Shown here: positions 28,001 through 38,365 of the stretch, in pieces | Numbering within the stretch: position 1 is the first letter of the stretch | Layout of the letters: each line of letters opens with the position of its first letter | Origin: UBA1660 sp964462035 | Lineage (GTDB): Bacteria > Myxococcota_A > Polyangia > Polyangiales > Houyiibacteriaceae | DNA: 64,000 nt | NCBI GenBank assembly: GCA_964462035.1 | Contig: CAYXAP010000032.1 | Coordinates: 21,523 to 85,522 of the forward strand | Reading direction: 5' to 3' | Translations under genes and position numbers: made by a program | Notes under the pieces: model-generated | Databases searched by the model: none | Told to the model about the DNA's origin: nothing | What the model saw: only the letters and a program-made list of their open reading frames with translations

Positions 28001-28365
28001 TCGCAGACCTCCGGGTTGCTCGGGTAGCGATTGGGGTCGTCATCGTCGCAGTCGTTGCCCCCGCAGGCGGTCGCGATCGCCCCATCACCGTCGGCGTCCG
28101 GCTCGACGGCGCAGGCGATCCGGCACATGCGCGCGTCCTCGTCGCAGGTCTCGTCCGAGCCGCAGGGCTCGGTCGCCGGAATGCAGCCGTTCGCGTCGGC
28201 CATGTCGCTGGCCGGCGCGCAGCGCTCCTCGCCATTGCAGAAGACCCCATCCGAGCAATCGATGTCCGCCGTGCAGCGGTCATCCATGCCGTCGGTGGTG
28301 CCACCGTCGTCGCCGCACCCGGCGACGAAACAGATGGCTGCGATCCCCAAGGAAAATGCACGCAT
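25054..28365 (-). CDS. Second RCC1/MopE-like lipoprotein
   Basis: A 1103-residue lipoprotein with a clear lipobox (ICFVAGCGDD). Four Cys/Asp repeats ('CDDDDPNRYP', 'EVCDGADNDCDANVDEG') fill about residues 75-290. A Cys-rich module with 'NCGGCGILC' lies around residues 350-385. From about 400 to the end come about a dozen RCC1-like repeats marked 'CWGDN..GQLG'. The order and repeat types match the protein at 119-3601, so the two are paralogs on opposite strands either side of the toxin-like operon and regulator block. Both probably sit on the cell surface and bind metal through the Asp clusters. No catalytic motif is seen. It converges on the kinase gene with 24 bp between stops. Confidence 0.88.
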   Translation of the reverse strand: MRAFSLGIAAICFVAGCGDDGGTTDGMDDRCTADIDCSDGVFCNGEERCAPASDMADANGCIPATEPCGSDETCDEDARMCRIACAVEPDADGDGAIATACGGNDCDDDDPNRYPSNPEVCDDANHDEDCDPTTFGFRDLDGDGSANLLCCNEDEDGSLICGDDCDDTNRTSNPSAPEVCDGADNDCDANVDEGVELARYADADGDGFGDPATGSVGSCADMEGFSPFPTDCADDDPDVYPGALEVCDGKDTNCDGLPEDADGDGHIAIGGLCTPEAGSLPLDDCNDADAAIFGGADEICDGVDTDCDGVIDDREDADPLCDGAMIAGRGFCAAAGCRLSACDPGFGDCNGGVADGCEVDLRTDPVNCGGCGILCAPGASCMDGLCEVRAAVELAHGGESSCVRYSDGTMSCWGARTQGYGISPEPMDIWETTEALVPLTGVTAIDAGFASGCAVAGGELHCWGVDYGHLGFGGATRRDATITIGPRRVGTFTDIADVVIGQVRSCILRDTGELLCAGSADFGPVGDGTTESRDMFVSVATGVRDFDVGFNHACLIRDSDGQLLCWGANVSGQLGLPDTSPTTGTRLSPTAVPAMTNMIAVAVADNHTCAVRNDQEVYCWGNDFVGELGRGSSGMGISTPAPVPLLSGVTVVDIAAGQRSTCVANVDGQVLCWGDNTDGQLGDGTTDDRAAPTVVPALQDVVEVDLGHDGSTCALRAGGDVQCWGDGGNFRLGNRTLTTQLLPSPVTSLGTLAEPVITNGSLCLRQTTGAVTCAGLNVAGELGASTPDIVEGDPVVAAVSGVQDLAGGVSFFCAVAAGSVQCWGDNTEGQLGVAPFADGTTTPVTVTGLPVDAVAVSAGTRFACALLVDGTVACWGDNEFEQLGVTGIAGRGSAERVPGLTDVVQLESGLSFSCARHANGTVSCWGNGDDGRLGDGGTTTRAAPRLVSDLDDALEISVGAASTCARTVSGRLRCWGRNDSGQFGNGTPQNWLAPSPGIDASGVTDVHSGSQFRMMLVRGELQSFGRNTGGQLGLGVTTASVLEPQAVSGLPSDPRTMGAGPTSLGGCVILESGALYCWGVDNYEALGPLATTVQRSPALRLGF

Positions 28366-28513
28366 GGGGTGAGACTACACGAATCCACCAATACGAGAAG
28401 GCGGCGCCCGGGCTGCTGCGGTCGCGAGGACATCGCGTGAGCACGTGGGGGTGCTGGGCGCCAAATCCCCATGGTGCGTTGCGGCGATGCAGGTGCGCGC
28501 CTAGGTGAATCGC

Positions 28514-30880
28514 ATGTGGGCTCGATGTGCACTCGTCCTCGCTCTGGTCGCCTGCGGTCACACTCAGCCGGCCCCATCGCCGCCACCACCGTCGCTAGAC
28601 GCGCCGACGCCGGAGTCCACTCTGCGGGTGACACCGGTGCCCATGTTCGAGTCGCCGGTCGCGGTCGGCGACGGGCAGTGGCTCGTCGGTGGAGCGCGCG
28701 TCGAGGCGGTCGACGGTGGATTCCGTGCCGCGCCGACCGCTTTGGCGGGCGTCGCGTTCTCGTCCGCGGTCCGCACCGCGGGCGGCTGGCTCTTCTGGTC
28801 CGACCTCGCCCAACGGCTCTGGCATGCGGACGGATTCCTGGCCCCCCTCGAGCTGGTCACCGAGGCGCCGACGGACGTGCTGTGGACGTCGGTCCCCTCG
28901 GGCGGCGGGGCACTGACGCTTCAGGGGTCGGATGGCGTGCTCTACGTGAGCGAGGGCAACACCGAGCCACGGCCGGCCACGGGATCCGCCAACGCCTTCG
29001 TACTCGCGGCGCGCGTGGAACCCAATGGCGAAGGGGTGGCCTACGAGCTCGGCGGCCGCTCGCTGCGAACCACGGACGGTGGTCGGAGCTGGCGCCCAGG
29101 CGCACCCGCCACCGCTCGTGACATCGCGACGCTCATCTACGCGGACGAGGGCGAAGGGCCGTCCCCCGAGATGGCTGGGGTGGTCGCTGCCGTCATCCAT
29201 CGCTTCGACGCGTTGGCCGCTGCGCCGATGATGGTCACCGCGCCCTGGATGGTCGCGCGATCGGGCGCGAGCGTCCTGATCGAGGCCTTCGGCACGGTGT
29301 GGTCCGTCGACGCCCGCGCGGACGTGGTCCGGGCGCGAGTCCTCGCAGCGCCGGAAGAGGATTGCCGGCTCCACCCGGCCGGCCTCGTGCTCTGCGCGAG
29401 CGGTGCGTTCTCGGTTGGCTTCGACGGCGAGCGTCGACGGCTGGCGCGCTGGCCCTCGCGCGCGCCCATCGTGGCGGTCGCCGAGGGGCTCCGGCCGGGC
29501 GAGGCGCTGCTCGAGCTCGGCTGTGACGGCGAGGCTGGACATCGCTGCCTGATCGACCTGGCGGCGGGCGAGGCCACGACCCTCGACGTCGCCCTGGACA
29601 TGGACGGCCTCTTCGCCTTCGCTCGCGACACGGCGCTGGTCGGCTCCGGGAGCTCGCTCGCGCTCGTCGATCTCCGCACGGCGCGGGCGACTCCCATCAC
29701 GGCGCCGCCAGGAACGACCGACTGGCAACCGACCCTCTTGGCCGACCGGAGCATCCTCTTCCAACACCCCGGCAACGGCATCGAATCGGTGGACGCCTTC
29801 CTGCTCCAGGACGGAGAGTCTCGGCGACTCGCGCTGCCCGAACGAGCACGGCTGCTGCACATGTTCGACGCCCTCCACGGGATCGTCGCGACCGACACCC
29901 ACGTCCTCGCGACCACCGACGGCGGCGAGCGATGGGTCCCGCAGACGGATCACACCAGCAGCTTGCGGGCGGGCGTGCACTGCCGCGGCTCGGCCTGTGT
30001 GCTCGCGGGCCACGCGGTCGCGCTGACCGGCCAGCCCTTCGGCGGCACCGTCGAGCGTCCGTCCATCGGCGACTTCGCGGTACGGCACCCGACGCTGGAA
30101 TGCGACGGTCCGGTGGAAGACCCCGCTGACCGCGTCGTGCCCCTTCGGCTCCAGATCACACCGCGTGGAGGAGGCCGCCAATACACCCTCACCTGGAACG
30201 ACGGAGGCCGGCGGCGGCAGGCGACCGTTCGTGGGCCGGCCGACCTCGCCGACCCCTTCGACCTCACCGCCCCCGACGTGATCGCCCGAAGCGCGAGCGC
30301 GACCCTGATCGGGTTCTGCGCGGACGAGTGCGGCAAGCTGCTGCTCCGCTCCGACGGTACCTTCGTGCCACTGACCGAACGGCACGACCCCGACGACGAG
30401 GGCCCGTCCGAGAGCACGGTGTTGCTCGAGCTGACGCCCACCGACCACGTGATCGGTCGCGGCGGGCGCGAGGTCGTTCGCGTCCGTGGCGACGAGGTCG
30501 AGCGCGTCCGCCTGATCACCGCTCCGACCACACCGGCGGTGCTCGTCGATGGAGCGCTCTGGTCCGCCGGCGCGCTCGGCCGGCCGGCCGAGCGCAACCG
30601 CGCCGGTGTGGTGTCGCCGGGCGGTGAGAGCAGCGCCGTCGTCTTCCACCGCGACGCGCTGGGCCGCGGCTGCCCCGACGGTGGGGATGGCCCACACCTC
30701 GTGATCCCGATCGAGGTCGAGGGCGGCTACACCCACGCGACGCTCGCCATCCGACAGGGCTCCACCCCTTGCCTCGACTGGGTCTCCGCTCACGGTGTTC
30801 GGTGGCGGGTCGACGCGGGAGGCGTCGCTCGAGGCGGCGCCGAGGGACCGGTCTGCCGAGTCCGCTGGCCGGCCGACTGA
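28514..30880 (+). CDS. Lipoprotein with BNR/Asp-box beta-propeller repeats
   Basis: A 788-residue lipoprotein. The ATG at 28514 is preferred over a GTG nine bases upstream because AGGTGA is well spaced before it. The signal ends in 'ALVACGH', then a Pro-rich linker. Two clear Asp-box motifs ('LRTTDGGRSW', 'LATTDGGERW') and many regularly spaced Trp- and Gly-rich strands suggest a propeller of the sialidase/sortilin type. I see no sialidase Arg triad, so an enzymatic role is not supported. Scattered Cys pairs fit an extracytoplasmic protein. It diverges from the RCC1/MopE-like gene across a 148-bp intergenic region. Confidence 0.75.
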   Translation: MWARCALVLALVACGHTQPAPSPPPPSLDAPTPESTLRVTPVPMFESPVAVGDGQWLVGGARVEAVDGGFRAAPTALAGVAFSSAVRTAGGWLFWSDLAQRLWHADGFLAPLELVTEAPTDVLWTSVPSGGGALTLQGSDGVLYVSEGNTEPRPATGSANAFVLAARVEPNGEGVAYELGGRSLRTTDGGRSWRPGAPATARDIATLIYADEGEGPSPEMAGVVAAVIHRFDALAAAPMMVTAPWMVARSGASVLIEAFGTVWSVDARADVVRARVLAAPEEDCRLHPAGLVLCASGAFSVGFDGERRRLARWPSRAPIVAVAEGLRPGEALLELGCDGEAGHRCLIDLAAGEATTLDVALDMDGLFAFARDTALVGSGSSLALVDLRTARATPITAPPGTTDWQPTLLADRSILFQHPGNGIESVDAFLLQDGESRRLALPERARLLHMFDALHGIVATDTHVLATTDGGERWVPQTDHTSSLRAGVHCRGSACVLAGHAVALTGQPFGGTVERPSIGDFAVRHPTLECDGPVEDPADRVVPLRLQITPRGGGRQYTLTWNDGGRRRQATVRGPADLADPFDLTAPDVIARSASATLIGFCADECGKLLLRSDGTFVPLTERHDPDDEGPSESTVLLELTPTDHVIGRGGREVVRVRGDEVERVRLITAPTTPAVLVDGALWSAGALGRPAERNRAGVVSPGGESSAVVFHRDALGRGCPDGGDGPHLVIPIEVEGGYTHATLAIRQGSTPCLDWVSAHGVRWRVDAGGVARGGAEGPVCRVRWPAD

Positions 30881-30907
30881 CGGTCGCGAGCCGAAGGCGG
30901 CGGGCGA

Positions 30908-33265
<2,358 letters not shown>

Positions 33266-33425
33266 GACGGCGAAGGCAGCTTATCGCAGTGGGCCATGCC
33301 GGGGACCGGAATCCGGATCGTGGGCCCCATTCCGACGAGCCGTCGTTCGAGTTCGCGAGAACGACAGAGTGCCGACACCGCGGGGCTCGACATCGGGATT
33401 CGGGGCCCTTCCTGGGCGAATCCTC

Positions 33426-33926
33426 TCAGAAAGCAGAGGTGCCGAAGAAGCGATACATGGCGGTGCCGCTTTCGGTGGATCCGGCGGTGGTCGTGAAGGT
33501 CACCGGACCCGACGCGATGATGTCGAGCGTGTCCTTCTTCCAAAAGAAGCCCCAGCTGTCGATCGTCCATTCGGCCTGTGATCCGTCGCTCGTGGTCCAT
33601 CGACAGTTCCGCTGCTCGACGATCTCGAGCGAGACTCCGGTCGTCGACGACGCGGGCTCACACATGGGCGCGTCTCGCTGCAAGAGCAGGTCGCAGTAAC
33701 TGGAGAGAGAGAAGAGGTAGCGCTGCTCGCCGTTCGGGCCGACGTCGAGCGACTCGTTGATCAGTGCGCTCACGTCGAGGTAGTCGTCATTCGAGGAGGA
33801 GTCCCCTCGGGTCACGGTGATCAGGATGTCACCATCGAAGAAGTCCGAGTAGTTCTCGGGCGGACAGCTATCACCACCGCACGCGGCGATCACGGGTACG
33901 ACCAAGAAGGCAAATGCGCGTTTCAT
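33426..33926 (-). CDS. Small lipoprotein of unknown function
   Basis: A 166-residue lipoprotein starting at ATG 33926, with a signal ending in a good lipobox (VPVIAACGGD). An ATG-less upstream extension was discarded. The mature part is beta-rich with four more cysteines, probably two disulfides ('YCDLLLQRDAPMC', 'RNCRWTTSDG'). I do not recognise the family. It lies between the ECF sigma gene and the PPC kinase gene on the same strand, with gaps of 84 and 160 bp, so it may be transcribed with them. Confidence 0.65.
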   Translation of the reverse strand: MKRAFAFLVVPVIAACGGDSCPPENYSDFFDGDILITVTRGDSSSNDDYLDVSALINESLDVGPNGEQRYLFSLSSYCDLLLQRDAPMCEPASSTTGVSLEIVEQRNCRWTTSDGSQAEWTIDSWGFFWKKDTLDIIASGPVTFTTTAGSTESGTAMYRFFGTSAF

Positions 33927-34010
33927 CTGGGGACCGTGCACCAATGAGGTGGACGCGACAACGCGACTGATACACGAGCCCCCGAACCGACCGCGGCCCG
34001 GTCTCTCAAT

Positions 34011-34628
34011 CTAGCCCATCGCCGCGCGGAGGTGTTTGAGGGCGCGGACCCAGAGCTGGCGGATCGCCGCATCGGTCTTGCCCGTGCGGGCGGCGATCTC
34101 CCGGTGGGAGAGACCGTCGAAGTGCCGCAGCCGAAGGACCTCGCGGTACTCGGCGGGGAGCCGGTCGATCGCTTCCAGCAGCTGCATGGCTTCTTGGCGC
34201 GTCGCGGCTTGGCGGCTGGGTGTGGGCTCTGGAGCAGCGAGCCGGGGTTTCTCGCCTTCGGTCGATCCGTCGATCTGCATCATGCTACCGGCCACCGCGT
34301 TCTCCGCGGCCAGGTTCCGGCGGTCCTGATGCCAGAAACGCAGCAGGTTTCGGGCTTCGTTGCGCACGATGGTCACGAGCCACTGCTGCCACTCGCCGGC
34401 GCTCTCCCCGCGGAACTGGTCGAAGCGTTCGATGGCCGCGAGCAAGCTCTGCTGCACCACGTCGGCGACGTCGACCTTCCCGTCCAGCCGTCCGCCGAGC
34501 ACGCTCCGAGCGACCGCGCGCAGATAGGGGCGCAACCCTTCGACGGCCTCCCAGAGCGCATCTCGATCTCCGTCTCGCGCGCGCACGAGCGCGGCAACGA
34601 CGGCTTCGTCTCGCTCTTCGCGGGTCAC
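34011..34628 (-). CDS. ECF-type sigma70-family RNA polymerase sigma factor
   Basis: A 205-residue sigma factor with only regions 2 and 4. Region 2 (about residues 25-100) includes 'DVADVVQQSLLAAIERFDQF' and 'WLVTIVRNEARNLLRF'. Region 4 (about 135-200) has 'LPAEYREVLRLRHFDGLSH' and the helix-turn-helix 'REIAARTGKTDAAIRQLWVR'. The frame opens at a TTG at 34670, but that lies in the terminator of the preceding gene, so the GTG at 34628 is chosen. The Gln-Gln in 'DVVQQS' and the linker recall the planctomycete/myxobacterial groups often found next to Ser/Thr kinases. No anti-sigma factor is adjacent. The nearby transmembrane kinase (30908) may instead control it, which is inference. Confidence 0.88.
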   Translation of the reverse strand: MTREERDEAVVAALVRARDGDRDALWEAVEGLRPYLRAVARSVLGGRLDGKVDVADVVQQSLLAAIERFDQFRGESAGEWQQWLVTIVRNEARNLLRFWHQDRRNLAAENAVAGSMMQIDGSTEGEKPRLAAPEPTPSRQAATRQEAMQLLEAIDRLPAEYREVLRLRHFDGLSHREIAARTGKTDAAIRQLWVRALKHLRAAMG

Positions 34629-34669
34629 CGTTTCGCAGGATACGGAGCGAGCGCTGCTTCGAACACGCA

Positions 34670-34700
34670 AAACGGCCCCGCCGGTGAGGCGGGGCCGTTT
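34670..34700 (-). terminator. Rho-independent terminator after the caspase-like gene
   Basis: AAACGGCCCCGCC and its exact reverse complement GGCGGGGCCGTTT form a 13-bp stem around the five-base loop GGTGA. On the minus strand the stem ends in TTTT. It lies 21 bp after the caspase-like gene's stop codon and before the sigma-factor start, so the two genes are probably separate transcripts or coupled only by read-through. Confidence 0.85.
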
Positions 34701-34720
34701 CGCTCGGGCGACGCGAAGGA

Positions 34721-36874
34721 CTATCGAACGGTCACGTTCAGGTCGTAGGTCCCGGTGGTCATCGGGGCGTAGGGGCGAACCGCGATGGTGTACGAACCGG
34801 CGGCGGGGGCCGTGAGCTCGATGCGGCTGCCGAGCTGGTCCGGGGAGACGTCGTCGTTCTCGGCGAGCACACGGCCGCCCTGGCGGAGCTGGAGCACGGT
34901 GTCGGCGGAGCCGTGGACGCGGGTCTCGAAGACGTAGGTGCGACCGGCCTCGAGCTGGACCTCGTGCGTGGTCTCGCTCTGACCGAGGGACTGACCGGGC
35001 ATCGAGAGCACCGGCGAACCGACCGTGGCGACGGGAGCGCTACCACCGGAGGCGACGGTCAGCGTGTAGGCGCCGAGGGTCTCCGGGGCGTAGGGGCGCA
35101 CGCGAACGGTCAGGGTGCCGGCGGGGGCCACCACCTCGACGCGGCTCGAGAGGTCGTTCGGCGAGGCGTCGTCGTTCTGGCCGAGCACGATGCCGTTCGC
35201 GAGCACCTCGATGACGGTGTCGGTCTGCGGACCGAGCGCGCTGGTCGAGATGACCACCGGGCCGCCGGGCACCTGGATGGTGTGCTCCTCGCCCGCGGCG
35301 GTGAGTTGCGAGGTGACACGGTGAAGCTCGTTGCCGGTCGCGGGAGTCGCAGCGCCGGCACGAGTCACGGCGAGCGCGTAGGTGCCGAGGGTCTCGGGGC
35401 TGTAGGGACGCACCTCGATGGTGTAGGTGCCCGCGGCCTGCACGCCGAGCTCGACGCGGCTCGAGAGGTCGCCATCGGTGACGTCGTCGTTCTCTGCGAC
35501 GGGCGTGCCGTTCAGGAGGACGCGCACCATGGTGTCGGCCTGGCCCGAGAGGCTGCCGGTCGCGATGACGTAGCGGCCCGGCGCGAGCTGCACGGTGAAC
35601 TGCTCGCCGCTCGGGGAGAGGGAGAGGCCGCTGCGCTGGAACACCGCGGCACCGGACGGGGTGACCGTGGTGATGGGCGTGGCGCCGGCGAGGGAGGCGA
35701 CACGGAGGGAGTACTCGCCGAGCGAGTTGGCGTCGTAGGGTCGAACGCGAATCTCGTGGCGGCCGCTCCGGGTGGCGGTGAGCTCGATGCGGCTCGAGAG
35801 GTCGCCCGGCGAGGCGTCGTCGTTCTCCGCGAGGACCTGTCCGTCGACCATCACCGCCATCACGGTGTCGGCGGCGCCACCCAGGCTCCGGGTCTCGAAG
35901 AGGTAGCGGGTGCCGGCCACGAGGTCGACGGTGTGGGTGGCGCCCTGGGAGCCGAGGCGCTGCCCCGGGAAGCTCGCGACCTCGGTGCCGACCGTCGCGA
36001 CCTGCGGCGCGACGAACTCGCCGCTGCCCTCACCGACCTGCATCACGACCATGTCGGGGCGCACGGCGGTGCGCTTGATGTCGATGAACTGGAAGCCGAC
36101 GGTGCGACCCGCGGGGTCGGTCGACTCGATGTTCGGGAGCTGGCCGGCCTTGCGGCGAATGAAGGCCTCGATCTCGAGGGTCGTGAGCATCCCGTCACGG
36201 GCCTGGCCCTGCACGCCGTCGGCCGCGCCGTCGGCCTGACCCTCGAGGGCCTCGGCGAGGAGCAGGCTCAGCCAGCCGCCGGCTTCGCGGTCCGGCACGG
36301 CGCTGGTGAGGTCCTCGGAGCTGGAGAGCAGCGTCATGCGCCCGGCGCGGTCACCGACGTCGAAGAGGAAGCCGCCGCTGAAGCAGGCGTCGATGCCCAC
36401 GAGCGTCAGCCGGCTCTTCGTCTGGTCGAGGGCGTGCGCCAGCTCGTCGTCCTTCAGGTCGCCGTCGTAGAGCGAGAGGACCTCGTCGAGCGAGTCGCCC
36501 TCGTCGGCGCTCTCGTCGGCGACCGGCGAGCCGTGGCCGCTGAAGAAGAAGACCACGTTGTCGCCCTCGGTCGCTTCGCGCTGCACGGTCGCGAGCGCCT
36601 GCAAGACGTTGGCGCGGGTGGCGCGCTCGTTGAGGAGGAGATGGCTGCTCAGGCGCTCCGCCGGGATGTTCCGGGAGAGCGCGCGGGCCAAACGCTCCGC
36701 GTCGACGTCGGTGCGCGCCAGCGGGGACGTCGGATAGTTCGCGATGCCGACGAGCACCGCGTGGGTGCGGCCCGTCATCGGCGCTTCGGCGCGACCGACG
36801 CTCGGCAGGAGGAGCGCTGCGGCGAGCGCGAGCGCGCTCAAGAGACGAAGAGGAGAAAAACGAGACTTGGACAT
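34721..36874 (-). CDS. Exported caspase-like (peptidase C14) protein with four PPC-type repeats
   Basis: A 717-residue protein. The start has a strong ribosome site (GGAGGT), and a signal peptide ends in 'PSVGRAEA'. The C14 domain covers about residues 35-270: 'HAVLVGIANYP', the catalytic His114 in 'FFFSGHGS' and the catalytic Cys164 in 'GIDACFSGG'. The remaining 430 residues are four repeats of about 100 residues with 'VLAENDDASPGDLSSRIEL', 'G.YTI.VRPY.P.TLG.Y.L', matching the bacterial PPC domain. Such domains are often cleaved off exported proteases. The signal peptide places this protease outside the cytoplasm, which fits secretion better than an intracellular death role. Its gene neighbours are an ECF sigma factor and a kinase that also carries PPC-like repeats. 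Confidence 0.9.
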   Translation of the reverse strand: MSKSRFSPLRLLSALALAAALLLPSVGRAEAPMTGRTHAVLVGIANYPTSPLARTDVDAERLARALSRNIPAERLSSHLLLNERATRANVLQALATVQREATEGDNVVFFFSGHGSPVADESADEGDSLDEVLSLYDGDLKDDELAHALDQTKSRLTLVGIDACFSGGFLFDVGDRAGRMTLLSSSEDLTSAVPDREAGGWLSLLLAEALEGQADGAADGVQGQARDGMLTTLEIEAFIRRKAGQLPNIESTDPAGRTVGFQFIDIKRTAVRPDMVVMQVGEGSGEFVAPQVATVGTEVASFPGQRLGSQGATHTVDLVAGTRYLFETRSLGGAADTVMAVMVDGQVLAENDDASPGDLSSRIELTATRSGRHEIRVRPYDANSLGEYSLRVASLAGATPITTVTPSGAAVFQRSGLSLSPSGEQFTVQLAPGRYVIATGSLSGQADTMVRVLLNGTPVAENDDVTDGDLSSRVELGVQAAGTYTIEVRPYSPETLGTYALAVTRAGAATPATGNELHRVTSQLTAAGEEHTIQVPGGPVVISTSALGPQTDTVIEVLANGIVLGQNDDASPNDLSSRVEVVAPAGTLTVRVRPYAPETLGAYTLTVASGGSAPVATVGSPVLSMPGQSLGQSETTHEVQLEAGRTYVFETRVHGSADTVLQLRQGGRVLAENDDVSPDQLGSRIELTAPAAGSYTIAVRPYAPMTTGTYDLNVTVR

Positions 36875-37171
36875 GACACACCTCCGCAGTCGAAGCGTCT
36901 GCTCGAGTGCAGACGATCGCCGTTGAACCTGCGGGGGAGCGCGCCCTCATCGGCTTCGTTCCTTCCCGCTACCCCTTACGGGAAACCGTGGCAGCGGATG
37001 TGTGACGAAGAAATCGAAGAACATCCGAGAGAGGCCGAAAACACCAATGTTGCCGGGCGACTCCGGCAGCAGAAGCCCAGCTCGCGAACCCATCGTCCAT
37101 AGCTCACGGCTATACGAAACATCGAAACAAGGTCGTGGTAGCTATGCCTGGCGATGGCCATCCTGGTGTTC
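36875..37171. other. Intergenic region between divergent caspase-like and WD-like genes
   Basis: About 300 bp without a convincing gene. It contains the GGAGGT ribosome site of the caspase-like gene at its left end and presumably both divergent promoters. I could not identify clear -35/-10 or sigma54 elements. AT content is slightly higher around 37085-37135 than in the flanking genes. Confidence 0.6.
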
Positions 37172-38257
37172 ATGAAGACGATCACCTCCGCCATCCTCTC
37201 CACGCTCACCCTCGGCATCGGTTGCGCGGCCCCTCCGGCCGACGCGCCGACCGATCCGCCGCCAGCGATCGAGCTCGCGCCGCTCCAGGCACGAGCCGAG
37301 CTCGACCTGACCATCCCCGTCGAACCCATCCCCACACCGAGCCAACTCACCCGGTGCCTCGACGACGGAGGCCGCCTGCTCGAGGTCGACGCCATCGACA
37401 ACGACGACACCGCCGAGCACGGCGAAGTGGTCGCGTTCGACGTCTCCGATGGTGGCCGGCTCGCCGTGGCGACCGTCGACGGCAACATCAAGCTCTGGAC
37501 GCTGGCCGGCCTCGAAGAGGTGCTGGAGCCGGGGATCTTCGCCTACGGCGTGGAGTTCGGCGCGCCCGTCTCCACCGACCTGGCGTTCGTGGACGAGCGG
37601 GTGGTCACCGCAGACGCGGGCGGCCTGGTCTCGATGGAGACGGTCTGGGGCGGCTTCGACGTCCTGGGCGGCACGACCCCCGACACGCCGATGACCGCAG
37701 TGGCCGTCGATCCTGCGGGCACGCTCGTCGCCCACGCGGACGCCGGCGGCGGCAACGTGCTGCTCCGCGACCTCGAGACGCGCGACGTCCGTGGTCCGCT
37801 GGCCTCGGCGATCCGCGACGTCACCGACCTGGCCTTCCTCGAAGACGGCTCGCTGCTCATCGCAGGGTCCGGAGACTCGCCGCGCCTCGAGCGCTGGGGC
37901 GCGGGCGATGGCGCCGAAGCGTTCTGGGATGGCGCCGACGCCATCCGTGAGATCGCCGGCGCTGCGGGTGTCGTCGCCGCCGCGGGCGGCGAGGCGATCC
38001 AGGTCTTCGACTCGGCGCTCGAGCGACGGGTGCGCATCGACGCCATCGCGCACGGGGCTCGCAGCGTGAGCCTCACTTCCGACGGCGGTGTGGTGTTCAC
38101 GGTCGGCGACGAAGGCGCGCTGCGCGCCTGGAGCGCCCGAGACGGTGGACTGCTGAGCGGCTTCGCGATCGAGGCCCCGGTGAGCGTGCGCACCTGGGAG
38201 GACCTCGTCTTCGTGGCCTCCCGGGACGGGATGCTCCGTGCCTTCGCCTGCGAGTGA
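37172..38257 (+). CDS. Lipoprotein with WD40-like repeats
   Basis: A 361-residue lipoprotein starting 'MKTITSAILSTLTLGIGCAAPP'. An ATG 18 bases upstream is also possible. After a Pro-rich linker come about six strand-rich repeats containing 'LAVATVDGNIKLWTLAGL', 'LLIAGSGDSPRLERWGAG' and 'GALRAWSARDGGLL'. These resemble WD40/PQQ-type propeller blades. There is no catalytic motif. It is a single gene, converging on the B12-associated lipoprotein gene across about 108 bp in which I see nothing further. Confidence 0.72.
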   Translation: MKTITSAILSTLTLGIGCAAPPADAPTDPPPAIELAPLQARAELDLTIPVEPIPTPSQLTRCLDDGGRLLEVDAIDNDDTAEHGEVVAFDVSDGGRLAVATVDGNIKLWTLAGLEEVLEPGIFAYGVEFGAPVSTDLAFVDERVVTADAGGLVSMETVWGGFDVLGGTTPDTPMTAVAVDPAGTLVAHADAGGGNVLLRDLETRDVRGPLASAIRDVTDLAFLEDGSLLIAGSGDSPRLERWGAGDGAEAFWDGADAIREIAGAAGVVAAAGGEAIQVFDSALERRVRIDAIAHGARSVSLTSDGGVVFTVGDEGALRAWSARDGGLLSGFAIEAPVSVRTWEDLVFVASRDGMLRAFACE

Positions 38258-38365
38258 CCGCCGGTGAGTGACGCCGGCGCGCGCCGAGGTCGTCGCGCTC
38301 GAGCCCATCCGCGTGTGCGGCGTGGAGCTCGTCGAGGACGACGACCTCGGCTTCCGGCCGAGCGC

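Noticed and set aside
34721..35960. DNA repeats resembling an array
   Set aside because: The periodicity comes from the four PPC-type protein repeats of the caspase-like gene. There are no unique spacers between identical repeats.
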